Shown: in pieces, positions 1 to 8,035 of the stretch | Layout: every line of letters starts with the position of its first letter | Numbering within the stretch: the first letter of the stretch is position 1 | Notes under the pieces: model-generated | What the model was told of the DNA's origin: nothing | Seen by the model: only the letters and a program-made list of their open reading frames with translations | Database searches by the model: none | From: Sphingomonas taxi | GTDB taxonomy: Bacteria > Pseudomonadota > Alphaproteobacteria > Sphingomonadales > Sphingomonadaceae | Length of the DNA stretch: 64,000 bases | Direction: 5' to 3' | Assembly: GCA_003240625.1 (NCBI GenBank) | Contig: QFMX01000002.1 | Location: 270,530-334,529 of the forward strand | Position numbers and translations under genes: made by a program

Positions 1-144
1 GGGCTGTTGCTGAGCCCGTTCCTGACGATGCTGACGGCGAGCGAGAAGGCGGGGAAGTGGGCGGAGTCGCATGGGATGTTCGTGGAGCCAGGCGAGCATG
101 TGTCGGTGCTGTCGCGGCCTTCGCTGCCGGCAACGCGGGTCTAG
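1..144 (+). CDS. C-terminal end of an unidentified protein (partial)
   Basis: Frame 1 is open from the first base to a TAG at 142-144, giving 47 residues that begin GLLLSPFLTMLTASEKAGKW and end PSLPATRV. Codon choice is GC3-rich like the neighbours. The start lies outside the window. I do not recognise the family from this tail. It ends just before a palindromic repeat and converges on the minus-strand efflux operon. Confidence 0.5.
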   Translation, partial: GLLLSPFLTMLTASEKAGKWAESHGMFVEPGEHVSVLSRPSLPATRV

Positions 145-158
145 CGCCGACCCTTCTT

Positions 159-269
159 CCCCCCTCCCTGGAAGGGAGGGGCCGGGGGTGGGTCGGGTTC
201 CGTATCGCCGATCGGTTGCGTCACGAGCTGGCCTACCCACCCCCAACCCCTCCCTTTCAGGGAGGGGGG
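159..269. repeat. Family A palindromic repeat, copy 1
   Basis: An inverted repeat of about 111 bp. The left arm contains CCCTCCCTGGAAGGGAGGGG followed by GGGGGTGGGT. The right arm contains ACCCACCCCC followed by CCCCTCCCTTTCAGGGAGGG. Each arm is itself a small hairpin, so the element can fold as a two-tipped cruciform. It fills the gap between two convergent genes. Confidence 0.85.
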
Positions 270-282
270 CTGTTGCGCCCGG

Positions 283-1725
283 TCAGGCCCGATGTCCGCT
301 TAACTCCGCCCCGGCATCTACCGCAAATCGCCGGTTCCAGATCGTCGCCGACGCGGACACTGCCGTCACCACCAGGAACGCCAGCGTGAAGTCCGTCAGC
401 GCAGGCCGGGTCGCGCCCGTCCCCAGCATCCCGGCATGCAGCGACGCCGCCCCTACGCAGATTCCGAGCGACAGCATCAGCTGCTGGAAGGTCGCGTAGA
501 AGCTGGTCGCGCTGCTCATCCGCGACGACGGAATCTCGTCATAGGCGATCGTGTTGTACGCCGAGAACTGGAACGACATGAAAAACCCCGAGATCATCAG
601 CACGGCGAAGATGACGGGGATCGGCCAGTCGGGGCGGAACAGTCCGGCGACCGCATAGCCCGAGCTCGCGCAGAGGCCACCGACGATCAGACTGTTGCGG
701 AAGCCGAAGCGGCGCAGCACGCGCGGTGCGACGCTCTTCATCATCAGCGAGCCGATCGCGCCGGCGATCGTGATCGCGCCGCTCGCCGCTGCGGTCATGC
801 CGAAGCCCAGTTGGAGCATCATCGGCAGTAGGAATGGCTGCGCGCCCTGCGTAATGCGAGTCAGCGATCCGCCGATCACCGATAGCCGGAACGTCGGGAT
901 ACGCATCAGCGACAGATCGAGGATCGGGTCACTGCGATGCTTGGCATGGTGGATGTAGGCGACGCCTGCGACCAGCCCGACCGCGATCAGCACGACGGCC
1001 CGCGCGAGTTCGCCGGTGCGGCTCGTCATTTCGAACCCGAACAGCAGGCAGCCGAGCGACACGCCCGACAGGATGAAGCCGGGGACGTCGAAACGCGCCG
1101 GTTTGTCCTCGCGGACCTCGCCGATGTAGCGCGTCACCAGCACCACCCCGAGCAGCCCGATCGGTACGTTGAGGTAGAAGATCCAGCGCCAGTCGAGATA
1201 GGTGACGATCGCGCCGCCGACCGGTGGGCCCAAAATAGGTCCGATCAGCGCGGGCATGATCAGCCACGACATCGCCTGGACCATGTCCTCCTTGGCGACG
1301 CTGCGGAGCAGGACGAGGCGGCCGATCGGGATCATCATCGCGCCGCCGAGCCCTTGCAGGAAGCGCGCGACCATCATGAACGGCAGGCTGGTCGCCTGGC
1401 CGCACAGCATCGATCCGCCGACGAAGATCAGGATCGCCGCGCGGAAAATGGTGCGCGAGCCGAACCGGTCCGCGAGGCGACCGCTCGCCGGGATGAAGAT
1501 CGCGAGCGCCAGCAGGTACGAGGTCAGCGCCGAGCTCATGCTGGTCGCGGGCACGCCGAAATCGCGCGCCATCGTCGGCAACGCGGTCGCCAGCACCGTC
1601 GAGTCCATCTGCTCCATGAACAGCGCGCAGGCGATGATCAGCGCGGTGATGCGGTAGTTGCTCGGCGTGTGCGGCAGCGCATCCGGGTCCTTCGCCACCC
1701 GCGCGATGGTGTCGGCGGCGGGCAT
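283..1725 (-). CDS. MFS drug exporter, DHA2 (EmrB-like) family
   Basis: A 480-residue inner-membrane proton-antiport exporter for drugs or other toxic organics. The ATG at 1725 begins MPAADTIARVAKDPDAL and is followed by the first membrane segment (ITALIIACALFMEQMDSTVL), with the DHA2 motif MDSTVLATALP, then motif A in GRLADRFGSR and motif C near GPILGPPVGG. The length and about 14 hydrophobic segments fit DHA2. It is the last gene of the minus-strand operon, 53 bp after the NodT gene, so it probably shares the HlyD adaptor and outer-membrane factor encoded upstream. Substrate unknown. No alternative ATG lies between 1725 and the preceding stop. Confidence 0.88.
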   Translation of the reverse strand: MPAADTIARVAKDPDALPHTPSNYRITALIIACALFMEQMDSTVLATALPTMARDFGVPATSMSSALTSYLLALAIFIPASGRLADRFGSRTIFRAAILIFVGGSMLCGQATSLPFMMVARFLQGLGGAMMIPIGRLVLLRSVAKEDMVQAMSWLIMPALIGPILGPPVGGAIVTYLDWRWIFYLNVPIGLLGVVLVTRYIGEVREDKPARFDVPGFILSGVSLGCLLFGFEMTSRTGELARAVVLIAVGLVAGVAYIHHAKHRSDPILDLSLMRIPTFRLSVIGGSLTRITQGAQPFLLPMMLQLGFGMTAAASGAITIAGAIGSLMMKSVAPRVLRRFGFRNSLIVGGLCASSGYAVAGLFRPDWPIPVIFAVLMISGFFMSFQFSAYNTIAYDEIPSSRMSSATSFYATFQQLMLSLGICVGAASLHAGMLGTGATRPALTDFTLAFLVVTAVSASATIWNRRFAVDAGAELSGHRA

Positions 1726-1778
1726 GATGCCGTCGCGGATTTCGCTGTTGATCGACGCCAGCCCGCGGCGACGCAGCC

Positions 1779-3326
1779 TCAAGTCTGCCACCCCCCGCCG
1801 AGCGCCTTGAAGACGTCGACCTGGCGGTCGACCAGCAACGCATCGGACGCGGCGAGGTTGGCCTGCGCGGTTGTCAGCGCGGCCTGTGCGGTCAGCAGCG
1901 AGAGGAAATCGGTGCGGCCGAACCGGTAGAGCGTGCCGGCCTGATCCGCGGCGCGCGCGGCGCTGGACTGCGCACGGCGGAGCGCGGCGTTGCGGTCGCC
2001 TTCGCGGGCATAGGCGGACAGTGCGGTCTCGGTCTGGCGGAGCGCTTCCAACGTGGTCGAATCGAACTGCGCGAGCGCCTGGTCCGCGGCCGCGCCGGCC
2101 TGCGCGATCTGCGCGCGGACGACCGGGCGGTTGGGGAAACTCCAGCTGATTAGCGGGCCGAGCCCGAGATGGAACGCGTTGGTTGAGCCGAGCGACGAGA
2201 CCGGGCCGGTGAACCCGGCCGATCCGCCGAGGCTGACCTGCGGATAGAGGTTCGCGGTCGCCACGCCGATCCGCGCGGTCGCGGCGGCGAGCGAGCGCTC
2301 GGCGCCGCGGATGTCGGGGCGGCGGCGGATCAGCGCGCTGCCGTCGCCGATCGGCAGCGGACGGTTCAGCGCGGGCGGCTTTGCGCAGGTGGCGACGTCC
2401 TTCGGGTAATCGGCGGGCGCGCGGCCCATCAGCGTGGCGAGCCGGTAGAGCGCGGCAGTGCGCGTCGCGACCTGCGACGGGATCAGCGCCTCGCTCTGGT
2501 CGACCGCGGTTCTTGCGCGCGTCACGTCGAACGCGGTGCCGCGGCCGCCGAGTTGCAGCCGCTGCGTGACGTTCAGTGTCTGGCGTTGCAGCGTGAGGAT
2601 CCGGGTGTTGGCGGCGAGCACCATGTTGGCGGTGCACGCGGCGGCATAGCTGCGCGCGGTTTCCGCGGCGACGGTGACGCGGACATTGTCGCGCGCGGCG
2701 GCGACGGCCTCCGCATCGCCTTGGGCCGCCTCGATCCCGCGGCGAATGCGGCCGGAGAGGTCGAGCGGGTAGGCGAGCGTGATGCCGAGGTTGTAGTCGA
2801 ACGTACCGGGGAGGTTGCCGCCGGTCGTGTAGGGCCGGTCGAGCGAGGTGCCGCCGCCGAGCACAGTCGACAGCGTGCGACCGGCGGCGACTTCGGCGAC
2901 CACCGCATCGGCACGGCGGAGGTTGGCATCGGCGGCGCGCAGGTCGGTGTTGGCGGCGAGCGCTTCGGTAACGAAGCCGTCGAGGCGGGGGTCGCCGTAG
3001 AGCTGCCACCAGTGATCGGGGAGCGGGGTGTCGACGAATGCCTTTTCGTGGCCGCTGTCGAACTTGCCTTGCGCGGAGGGGATGTTGACGGCGGCGGACT
3101 CGGGGAGCGCGTAGTTCGGGCCGGCGGTGGTGCAGGCGGCGAGCGCGAGAGCGCAGGCAGCCGCAACTGCCCCCCTCCCTGGAAGGGAGGGGTTGGGGGT
3201 GGGTTGGTCGGCTCGTGGCACCACGGTTCGGATTTGCGGAAGCCGACCCACCCCCGGCCCCTCCCTTCCAGGGAGGGGAGCAGAAGGTGCGCGTTCGTGC
3301 GAAGGGGAGCAGTGACCGCGCATCAT
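1779..3326 (-). CDS. NodT-family outer-membrane efflux lipoprotein with repeat-derived N-terminus
   Basis: A 515-residue TolC-like outer-membrane factor for a tripartite pump. Two OEP domains follow a lipobox LAAC with the acylated Cys at residue 65; after it come PNYALP, DHWWQLYGDP and LIRRRPDIRGAE, typical of the NodT family. The ATG at 3326 overlaps the stop of the HlyD gene by four bases (ATGA), giving translational coupling. The oddity is at the N-terminus: residues about 16-52 are encoded by a 111-bp family A palindromic repeat, so the hydrophobic signal core (AVAAACALALAAC) is preceded by some 52 residues instead of the usual handful. There is no start codon between repeat and lipobox, so the repeat must be translated if the protein is made. 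Family clear; export efficiency uncertain. Confidence 0.88.
   Translation of the reverse strand: MMRGHCSPSHERAPSAPLPGREGPGVGRLPQIRTVVPRADQPTPNPSLPGRGAVAAACALALAACTTAGPNYALPESAAVNIPSAQGKFDSGHEKAFVDTPLPDHWWQLYGDPRLDGFVTEALAANTDLRAADANLRRADAVVAEVAAGRTLSTVLGGGTSLDRPYTTGGNLPGTFDYNLGITLAYPLDLSGRIRRGIEAAQGDAEAVAAARDNVRVTVAAETARSYAAACTANMVLAANTRILTLQRQTLNVTQRLQLGGRGTAFDVTRARTAVDQSEALIPSQVATRTAALYRLATLMGRAPADYPKDVATCAKPPALNRPLPIGDGSALIRRRPDIRGAERSLAAATARIGVATANLYPQVSLGGSAGFTGPVSSLGSTNAFHLGLGPLISWSFPNRPVVRAQIAQAGAAADQALAQFDSTTLEALRQTETALSAYAREGDRNAALRRAQSSAARAADQAGTLYRFGRTDFLSLLTAQAALTTAQANLAASDALLVDRQVDVFKALGGGWQT
3170..3280. repeat. Family A palindromic repeat, copy 2, inside a coding region
   Basis: Same arms as copy 1 (CCCTCCCTGGAAGGGAGGGG and, at the other end, CCCTTCCAGGGAGGGG). 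It lies between the start codon and lipobox of the NodT gene. As I delimit it, it is 111 bp, or 37 codons, so the frame is kept. On the minus strand it is read as PLPGREGPGVGR ... PTPNPSLPGRG. Confidence 0.88.
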
Positions 3327-4222
3327 GCCGTCGTCCCCGGCGTGATCCGCGGTTCGACCGTCACCGTCGCGGTGCGGCCGACGATCAGTTGCACCCCCTT
3401 CGGCACTTGCGTCAGCTTCACCCGCACCGGGATGCGCTGCGCCAGTCGCACCCAGTTGAAGGTCGGGTTCACGTTCGGCAGCAAATTCGTCGTATTCGTC
3501 CGCTCGCTGTCGTTGATCCCCGCGGCGATGCTGTCGACGCGACCGCGCAGCGCCTGCGGTTCGCCCATCAGGTGGACGATCACCGGGTCTCCGAGATGGA
3601 TGCTGCCGAGTTTGGTTTCCTCGAAATAGCCCTCGACGCGCAGCGAGTCGGTGTCGACCAACGCCATCGCCTGTGCGCCGGTCGCGATGTAGTCGCCGGG
3701 GTGGAGATCGAGGTTGGTGACGATCCCGTGCACCGTCGCGCGCACCGTTGTCCGCGCGAGGTTGAGCGCGGCGGTCGAGCGTGCGCTCTGGGCTTGCGCC
3801 AGCGCTGCCGATGCTGTCGCGACGCGCGCGACGTTCTGCTCGTGCGTTTCCTTCGCCACCAGATCGCCTAGCGCCAAGTCGCGCTGCGCTTCGCGGCGGG
3901 CCTGCAACAGCGTCGCACGGGCGCTCGCGATCGAGGCGTCCGACTGCGCCAGCGTCAGTTCGAAGCGCGGGCGATCGACCACGAACAGCACGTCGCCGGG
4001 CTTCACCGCCTGATTGTCGTGCACCGCGACCCGCGTGACGAGGCCGGCGACGTCGGGCGTCACGCGGACGATGTCGGCGCGGATATGCCCGTCGCGCGTC
4101 CACGGATCGGTCTCGTACCGCTTCCACAGCCACAGCGCGACCAGCACCGCGAGCGCGACGATCACGATCGTGACGGCGGAGCGGCCAAGGGGGGCGAGCA
4201 GCGATTTGAGTCGGGTATTCAT
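3323..4222 (-). CDS. HlyD/AaeA-type membrane-fusion adaptor
   Basis: A 299-residue periplasmic adaptor linking an inner-membrane pump to the outer-membrane factor. One N-terminal membrane anchor (residues about 15-33, VTIVIVALAVLVALWLW) is followed by a split biotinyl-lipoyl domain (VAGLVTRVAVHDNQAVKPGDVLFVVD and the matching GIVTNLDLHPGDYI) around a coiled-coil hairpin (about 90-160), then a beta-barrel domain. Length and the DPWTRDGHIRADIV motif match AaeA, partner of FUSC pumps. It starts four bases inside the end of the DUF1656 gene and ends in an ATGA overlap with the NodT gene, so the operon is tightly coupled. Confidence 0.9.
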   Translation of the reverse strand: MNTRLKSLLAPLGRSAVTIVIVALAVLVALWLWKRYETDPWTRDGHIRADIVRVTPDVAGLVTRVAVHDNQAVKPGDVLFVVDRPRFELTLAQSDASIASARATLLQARREAQRDLALGDLVAKETHEQNVARVATASAALAQAQSARSTAALNLARTTVRATVHGIVTNLDLHPGDYIATGAQAMALVDTDSLRVEGYFEETKLGSIHLGDPVIVHLMGEPQALRGRVDSIAAGINDSERTNTTNLLPNVNPTFNWVRLAQRIPVRVKLTQVPKGVQLIVGRTATVTVEPRITPGTTA

Positions 4223-4425
4223 GCGGAAGGTCCGGTCAGCAGGGCGAGTAGCCCGAGGATGAGGATGAACAGCGCGAGGTCGACGAGCGGTCGATACGTC
4301 ACCGCGCGATAGGCGCCGGCGAAGGCGAGCAGTCGTGTGGCGATGCCGGTGAGGATGACGGCGGCGACCGCGAGCAGCAGGAGGCTCGGCAGGTAGACGC
4401 CGCCGATCGAGATTTCGCCGGTCAT
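4219..4425 (-). CDS. DUF1656 small membrane protein (AaeX-like)
   Basis: A 68-residue protein with two hydrophobic segments (about 12-30 and 46-64). Small DUF1656 proteins typically sit between the FUSC pump and HlyD adaptor genes, as here, with four-base overlaps on both sides. The family is thought to be an accessory part of AaeAB-type pumps; its biochemical role is not established. The opening (MTGEISIGGVYLPSLL) is typical. Confidence 0.85.
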   Translation of the reverse strand: MTGEISIGGVYLPSLLLLAVAAVILTGIATRLLAFAGAYRAVTYRPLVDLALFILILGLLALLTGPSA

Positions 4426-6479
4426 GCCGCCACTCCGTACGCTGGTGCCAGATAAGGGGGCGCCGACGGGAACAGGTTGCGACGCAGCGAGGTCAGCGCG
4501 AGCATGCTGGTGCGGTGTCGGTCTGGCGTGCTGGTCGCGAACCCGGTCATCGCGGTGTCGATTCCGGCGAGCAGGTCGGGCTCGGGCGGGGCCGGCTCGT
4601 TGGGGCGCAGCGCGCGGTAATGCGTGCCGATCCCCTGGAGAACCGGCGTGATCAGCGCGGCTTCGTTCGGCGTGCCGTCGAGCCGCAACTGGCGCAGTTC
4701 GCCGACCGCCACGCCGACGCGCAGGTCGGTCAGCGCGTCGAGCAGCGGCTTGCCTGGGTCCTCGCCCTGCAGCGCAAGCCGCGGCGCGAGCAGCCCGATA
4801 CGGTCGAGCATCCGGGCGATCCAGCCGGCGGCGTCGGGGCGGCCGGGCGAATCGCTGCGGGTCGCCAGTTCGCGCCAGCCCGCGCGGATCAGCCGCCGGG
4901 CGCTGGTGTCAGCGCCGATCGTCTGGAACAGGCCGACCGTGACGACCGCGAACAGCGTGCCGATCAGCTGCGAGATCCCGCCGTTGAGGAACGCGTCGAA
5001 CCCGCCGCCGAAGCGGTCGTTCAGCCCGACCGTATTCAACCCGCCGAGCAGCGCGCCGAGCGTCACGAGCAAGGTCGAGGGCCGCGCGAGGAACATCCCG
5101 CCGATCAGCATCGGGGGTGCGAGGACCGCGGCCAGCGTCACGAAGTCGGTCACCCGCGGCAGGATCGCGAAGGCGTAGACCGCGGACACGACCAGCCCCA
5201 GGATGGTCCCGTAGAAGAACGCCTTGATCGCCGGCGCGGGATTGTCGCTGTTGCCGAACAGCGCGCAACACACGCCGGCGATCAGCACCGCGCCTGCGCC
5301 GTCCGACCAGCCGGTGCCGATCCAGAAGGCGCAGCCGAGCAGGATCGTCATGATCGTGCCGGCGGCGGCGCGCAGGGCTATGCCGCGGTCGCGGTGCAGC
5401 GGGCGCTTGGCGGTGCGCGCGAGCAGGCGGGCGACCGCGGGCGTGACCGGCGTGCGCGACGGCGAGCGCATCTGATCGCGCAGGTCGCGGGCGTTGCGGT
5501 GTGCGTCGACCAGCTCGCCGAGGCGGGCGAGCAGGCTCAACCGCAACGCATCGCGCCAGATCAGCGTGTCGCCGACCGGCGGCTCGAGCGCACGGGCGCG
5601 GGCGATCAGCGCGTCGGCGGTTGCGCTGCGCTCGGCGACCGACGGCGGATCGCGCAGCCACTCGCGGACGTCCTCGATCAGCGCGAGCGCCTCGGGACGG
5701 GGGGCGTCGGCGCCGCGCTTGAGTTCGACGATCCGGTCATCGACCGCACTTGCGAGCGGCAGCAGCATCGACAGCTCGGCCTGCAACGCGCGCAACGTCC
5801 GGACGCGCGGCAGCAGGCGGGCGGTGTCGAACGGCAAATGGATGGAGAGCTGATGCAGTTCGTTGATATCGAGCGCGAGGCGCCGGCGGTCGCGATCGAG
5901 CTGGGCATCGGACTCGCCGGCCAACGAATCGCGCGACCAGCGCTCGGCGTCCGCCAGGATCGCGTCGATCCGGCCGAGCAGCGCCGCGGTCACGGTCTGC
6001 GGGAAGACGAGGCCGTGGATCAGGCTGCCGCAGAGGATCCCGATCGTGATCTCCTGCACGCGCAGTGCCGCGGTGGTGAACACCGCGCCGGGGGTCGCGA
6101 CCGAGGGGAAGCCGATGATGCTGGCGGTATAGCCGGCGAGCAGGAAGACGTAGGCGCGCGGCGTCCGGTCGAGCAGCGAGATATACAGGCACAGGCCTAG
6201 CCACAGCGCGAGGCCGAGCGACAGGAGTTCGGGCGCGTTGACGAGGTTGGGGACGAGTACGACCGCGGCGATCGCGCCGAGCACCGTGCCCGCGACGCGG
6301 AACACCGCCTTCGACAGCACCGCGCCGGCCAGCGGTTGTGCGACGATATACGACGTCGTCACCGCCCAATAAGGCCGCGTCAGGCCGATCCTGAGTGCGA
6401 TGTAGTAGGCGAGGAACGCGGCGATCAGGCATTTGACCGAGAAGAGCGCTTCCTTCGCGCCGAACCGGGCGAGGATCAT
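4422..6479 (-). CDS. FUSC/AaeB-family aromatic acid efflux pump
   Basis: A 685-residue inner-membrane transporter. Two blocks of hydrophobic segments (about residues 15-150 and 360-490) each precede a long cytoplasmic region, the usual AaeB/FUSC layout. Characteristic sequences include RPYWAVTTSYIVAQPLAG near the N-terminus and a second repeat starting RDRGIALRAAAGTIMTILLG. Relatives export p-hydroxybenzoate and similar aromatic acids; this substrate is not determined. The gene follows marR by 10 bp and overlaps the DUF1656 gene by four bases. Confidence 0.88.
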   Translation of the reverse strand: MILARFGAKEALFSVKCLIAAFLAYYIALRIGLTRPYWAVTTSYIVAQPLAGAVLSKAVFRVAGTVLGAIAAVVLVPNLVNAPELLSLGLALWLGLCLYISLLDRTPRAYVFLLAGYTASIIGFPSVATPGAVFTTAALRVQEITIGILCGSLIHGLVFPQTVTAALLGRIDAILADAERWSRDSLAGESDAQLDRDRRRLALDINELHQLSIHLPFDTARLLPRVRTLRALQAELSMLLPLASAVDDRIVELKRGADAPRPEALALIEDVREWLRDPPSVAERSATADALIARARALEPPVGDTLIWRDALRLSLLARLGELVDAHRNARDLRDQMRSPSRTPVTPAVARLLARTAKRPLHRDRGIALRAAAGTIMTILLGCAFWIGTGWSDGAGAVLIAGVCCALFGNSDNPAPAIKAFFYGTILGLVVSAVYAFAILPRVTDFVTLAAVLAPPMLIGGMFLARPSTLLVTLGALLGGLNTVGLNDRFGGGFDAFLNGGISQLIGTLFAVVTVGLFQTIGADTSARRLIRAGWRELATRSDSPGRPDAAGWIARMLDRIGLLAPRLALQGEDPGKPLLDALTDLRVGVAVGELRQLRLDGTPNEAALITPVLQGIGTHYRALRPNEPAPPEPDLLAGIDTAMTGFATSTPDRHRTSMLALTSLRRNLFPSAPPYLAPAYGVAA

Positions 6480-6489
6480 CGGGTCGGGC

Positions 6490-6942
6490 TCATCGCGCGC
6501 GATCCGCCATGAACCGCGCGCCGAGTTGCTCCGCCACGCGGAGGGCGGTGGCGAGGTCGTCGTCGGAAACGCCTTCGAGCATTTCGTGGCGCAGGGTGGT
6601 GAACTTCGCCTCGATCGTGGTGACGAGCGTGCGGCCGCGCTCGGTCAGGCGGATCCGGCTGACACGCGCATCGGCCGGATCGCGGCGGCGCTCGACCAGG
6701 CCGGCGGCGGTCATCTGGTCGATCGAGCGTACGAGCGAGGCCTGCGTCACATCGAGCTGGGTGGCGAGATCGGTCTGGCGCACGTCGTCGCCGAGCCGGC
6801 CGACCTGGACCAGCGCCCATCCCGACGATGCGGATACGCACATGTCGCTGAGCGCCCGATCCGCCGCCTGGCGCCACAGGCGGGCGAGCGGCAGCAGGGT
6901 GCGGGCGTAGGAGGATTCGAGAGCGGCACGGGCGGAAGTCAT
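6490..6942 (-). CDS. MarR-family transcriptional repressor of the efflux operon
   Basis: A 150-residue winged-helix regulator. The HTH lies around residues 58-82 (QTDLATQLDVTQASLVRSIDQM), followed by the wing motif ERRRDPADARVSRIRLTERG that defines MarR proteins. It is the first gene of the six-gene efflux operon. An inverted repeat sits just upstream of its start codon, so autorepression relieved by a phenolic or other small-molecule ligand is the likely mode. The ligand cannot be read from sequence. Confidence 0.92.
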   Translation of the reverse strand: MTSARAALESSYARTLLPLARLWRQAADRALSDMCVSASSGWALVQVGRLGDDVRQTDLATQLDVTQASLVRSIDQMTAAGLVERRRDPADARVSRIRLTERGRTLVTTIEAKFTTLRHEMLEGVSDDDLATALRVAEQLGARFMADRAR

Positions 6943-6950
6943 TAGCGTGC

Positions 6951-6970
6951 TAAGTAATGGCGTTTACTTA
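6951..6970. promoter_or_regulatory. Probable MarR operator
   Basis: A perfect inverted repeat, TAAGTAA - 6 bp - TTACTTA, starting 9 bp upstream of the marR ATG. The size and AT-rich arms suit a MarR dimer, and the position would block transcription of the whole operon. A second weaker TTAGC/GCTAA pair (6942-6953) abuts it. Confidence 0.6.
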
Positions 6971-7027
6971 TGCTGCAATGCGGAATCTGTAGATGACAAA
7001 AAAGTTAGGAAGGCTTGCGCGCGCCTA

Positions 7028-7112
7028 CGTCATCCTGACGAAAGTCAGGACCCAGAGCAAAAGCAGGGCCGCGTTCCATTACTCTGGGTCCTGACTTTCG
7101 TCAGGATGACGG
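7028..7112. repeat. Family E palindromic repeat, copy 1
   Basis: Long inverted repeat. The left arm reads GTCATCCTGACGAAAGTCAG then GACCCAGAG; the right arm is its reverse complement ending TTTCGTCAGGATGACGGG. The loop is about 24 bp. It lies between the marR operator and the end of the thymidylate kinase gene. Confidence 0.88.
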
Positions 7113-7156
7113 GTGAGGTTGGCGATTGATCGGACGAAAGATCGGACGGACGCGGG

Positions 7157-7816
7157 TCAGTCGAGCAGCGCGACGATCTCCGCGGCGATCTCTGCCGGTA
7201 ACCGCGACGCACCGTCCGCCACGGTCGAAACGGTCGCCCACCGTCCGAGCAACCCAGCCTTCGCCATCGCGGTGTAGTTGGTCCTGACCCGGTCCTGCAG
7301 CCCGGTATCCGCTTCGTAGGCGTCGAACGCATCGTCGGTGTAGGACCGCTTGCGCTTCTTCAGGATCAGTCCGCGCGCGATCTCGGCGGGCGTGTCCAGA
7401 TAGACCGACAGGTCGGGCTTGGGCAGCGCGAACGACCCCGTCTCCAGGTCGGCGATCCACGCCATCATCGCATCCGCCTCGTCCGCCGGGACCTGCGCCG
7501 CCTGATACGCCATGTTCGAAGCAATGTAGCGATCGAATACCACCACGTCGTTCGCCGCCATCGTCGCCAGCAGGTGATCGCGCGACTCCATCCGGTCGAG
7601 CGCGTACAGCACCGCCGCCGCTTTTGGCGACGTGCTGCGCGGGAGCGTCCCCGCCAGCATCGCGCCGAGCGCCCAGCCGCCGACCGTCTCGGTATAGCGC
7701 GGGAACGACACGACGTCGGCGGTGCGGCCGGCGGCGCGCAACTGCTCGACGACCAATGCCGAAGCGGTGGCCTTGCCCGCGCCGTCGGCGCCTTCGATTG
7801 CCAGGAGGAAGCTCAT
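7157..7816 (-). CDS. tmk: Thymidylate kinase, atypical Walker A
   Basis: A 219-residue nucleoside monophosphate kinase expected to convert dTMP to dTDP. The P-loop is at residues 8-16 (EGADGAGKAT); the dTMP-binding DR motif is in VVFDRYIASNMAYQ; the LID region with KKRKRSYTDDAFD follows. The Walker A Ser/Thr that normally coordinates Mg is Ala (GKAT instead of GKST/GKTT), read directly from GGC AAG GCC ACC. The rest of the fold is well kept, so this may be a divergent subfamily or a paralogue of a standard tmk elsewhere. The gene appears single, flanked by repeats. Confidence 0.82.
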   Translation of the reverse strand: MSFLLAIEGADGAGKATASALVVEQLRAAGRTADVVSFPRYTETVGGWALGAMLAGTLPRSTSPKAAAVLYALDRMESRDHLLATMAANDVVVFDRYIASNMAYQAAQVPADEADAMMAWIADLETGSFALPKPDLSVYLDTPAEIARGLILKKRKRSYTDDAFDAYEADTGLQDRVRTNYTAMAKAGLLGRWATVSTVADGASRLPAEIAAEIVALLD

Positions 7817-7925
7817 GGGGGAGCCCTAGGACAGATCGCCCTGCGGTTTAAAGCCATCTCGTCACCCCGGGCCCTTTGGCAAGGTTCAGGAAAGCCACGG
7901 TCCGGCGTCCACGGTGGCACGCCCT

Positions 7926-7985
7926 TCCTTGTTCTCCCGCGAAGGCGGGAGCCCAGACTGGATCCCCGCCTTCGCGGGGAAACAG
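7926..7985. repeat. Family D palindromic repeat, copy 1
   Basis: About 60 bp: TTGTTCTCCCGCGAAGGCGG ... then GATCCCCGCCTTCGCGGGGA with AACA. Two hairpins, CCCGCGAAGGCGGG and CCCCGCCTTCGCGGGG, are joined by GAGCCCAGACTG. It sits between the convergent ends of no genes; both flanking genes are on the minus strand. Confidence 0.88.
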
Positions 7986-8035
7986 GCTTGCTTGCCGACC
8001 GACTGGTTCCGAGCGAACAATTTGTCGGCCAAGCC

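Noticed and set aside
283..3009. A single 908-residue ORF joining the MFS exporter and part of the NodT gene
   Set aside because: The first 390 residues are Arg-rich shadow sequence; the real MFS gene starts at 1725 after the NodT stop at 1779.
7028..7112. Family E repeats as plain Rho-independent terminators
   Set aside because: Long stems but no T-run follows and copies occur in divergent gaps and after stops alike, so a general terminator role is not shown.
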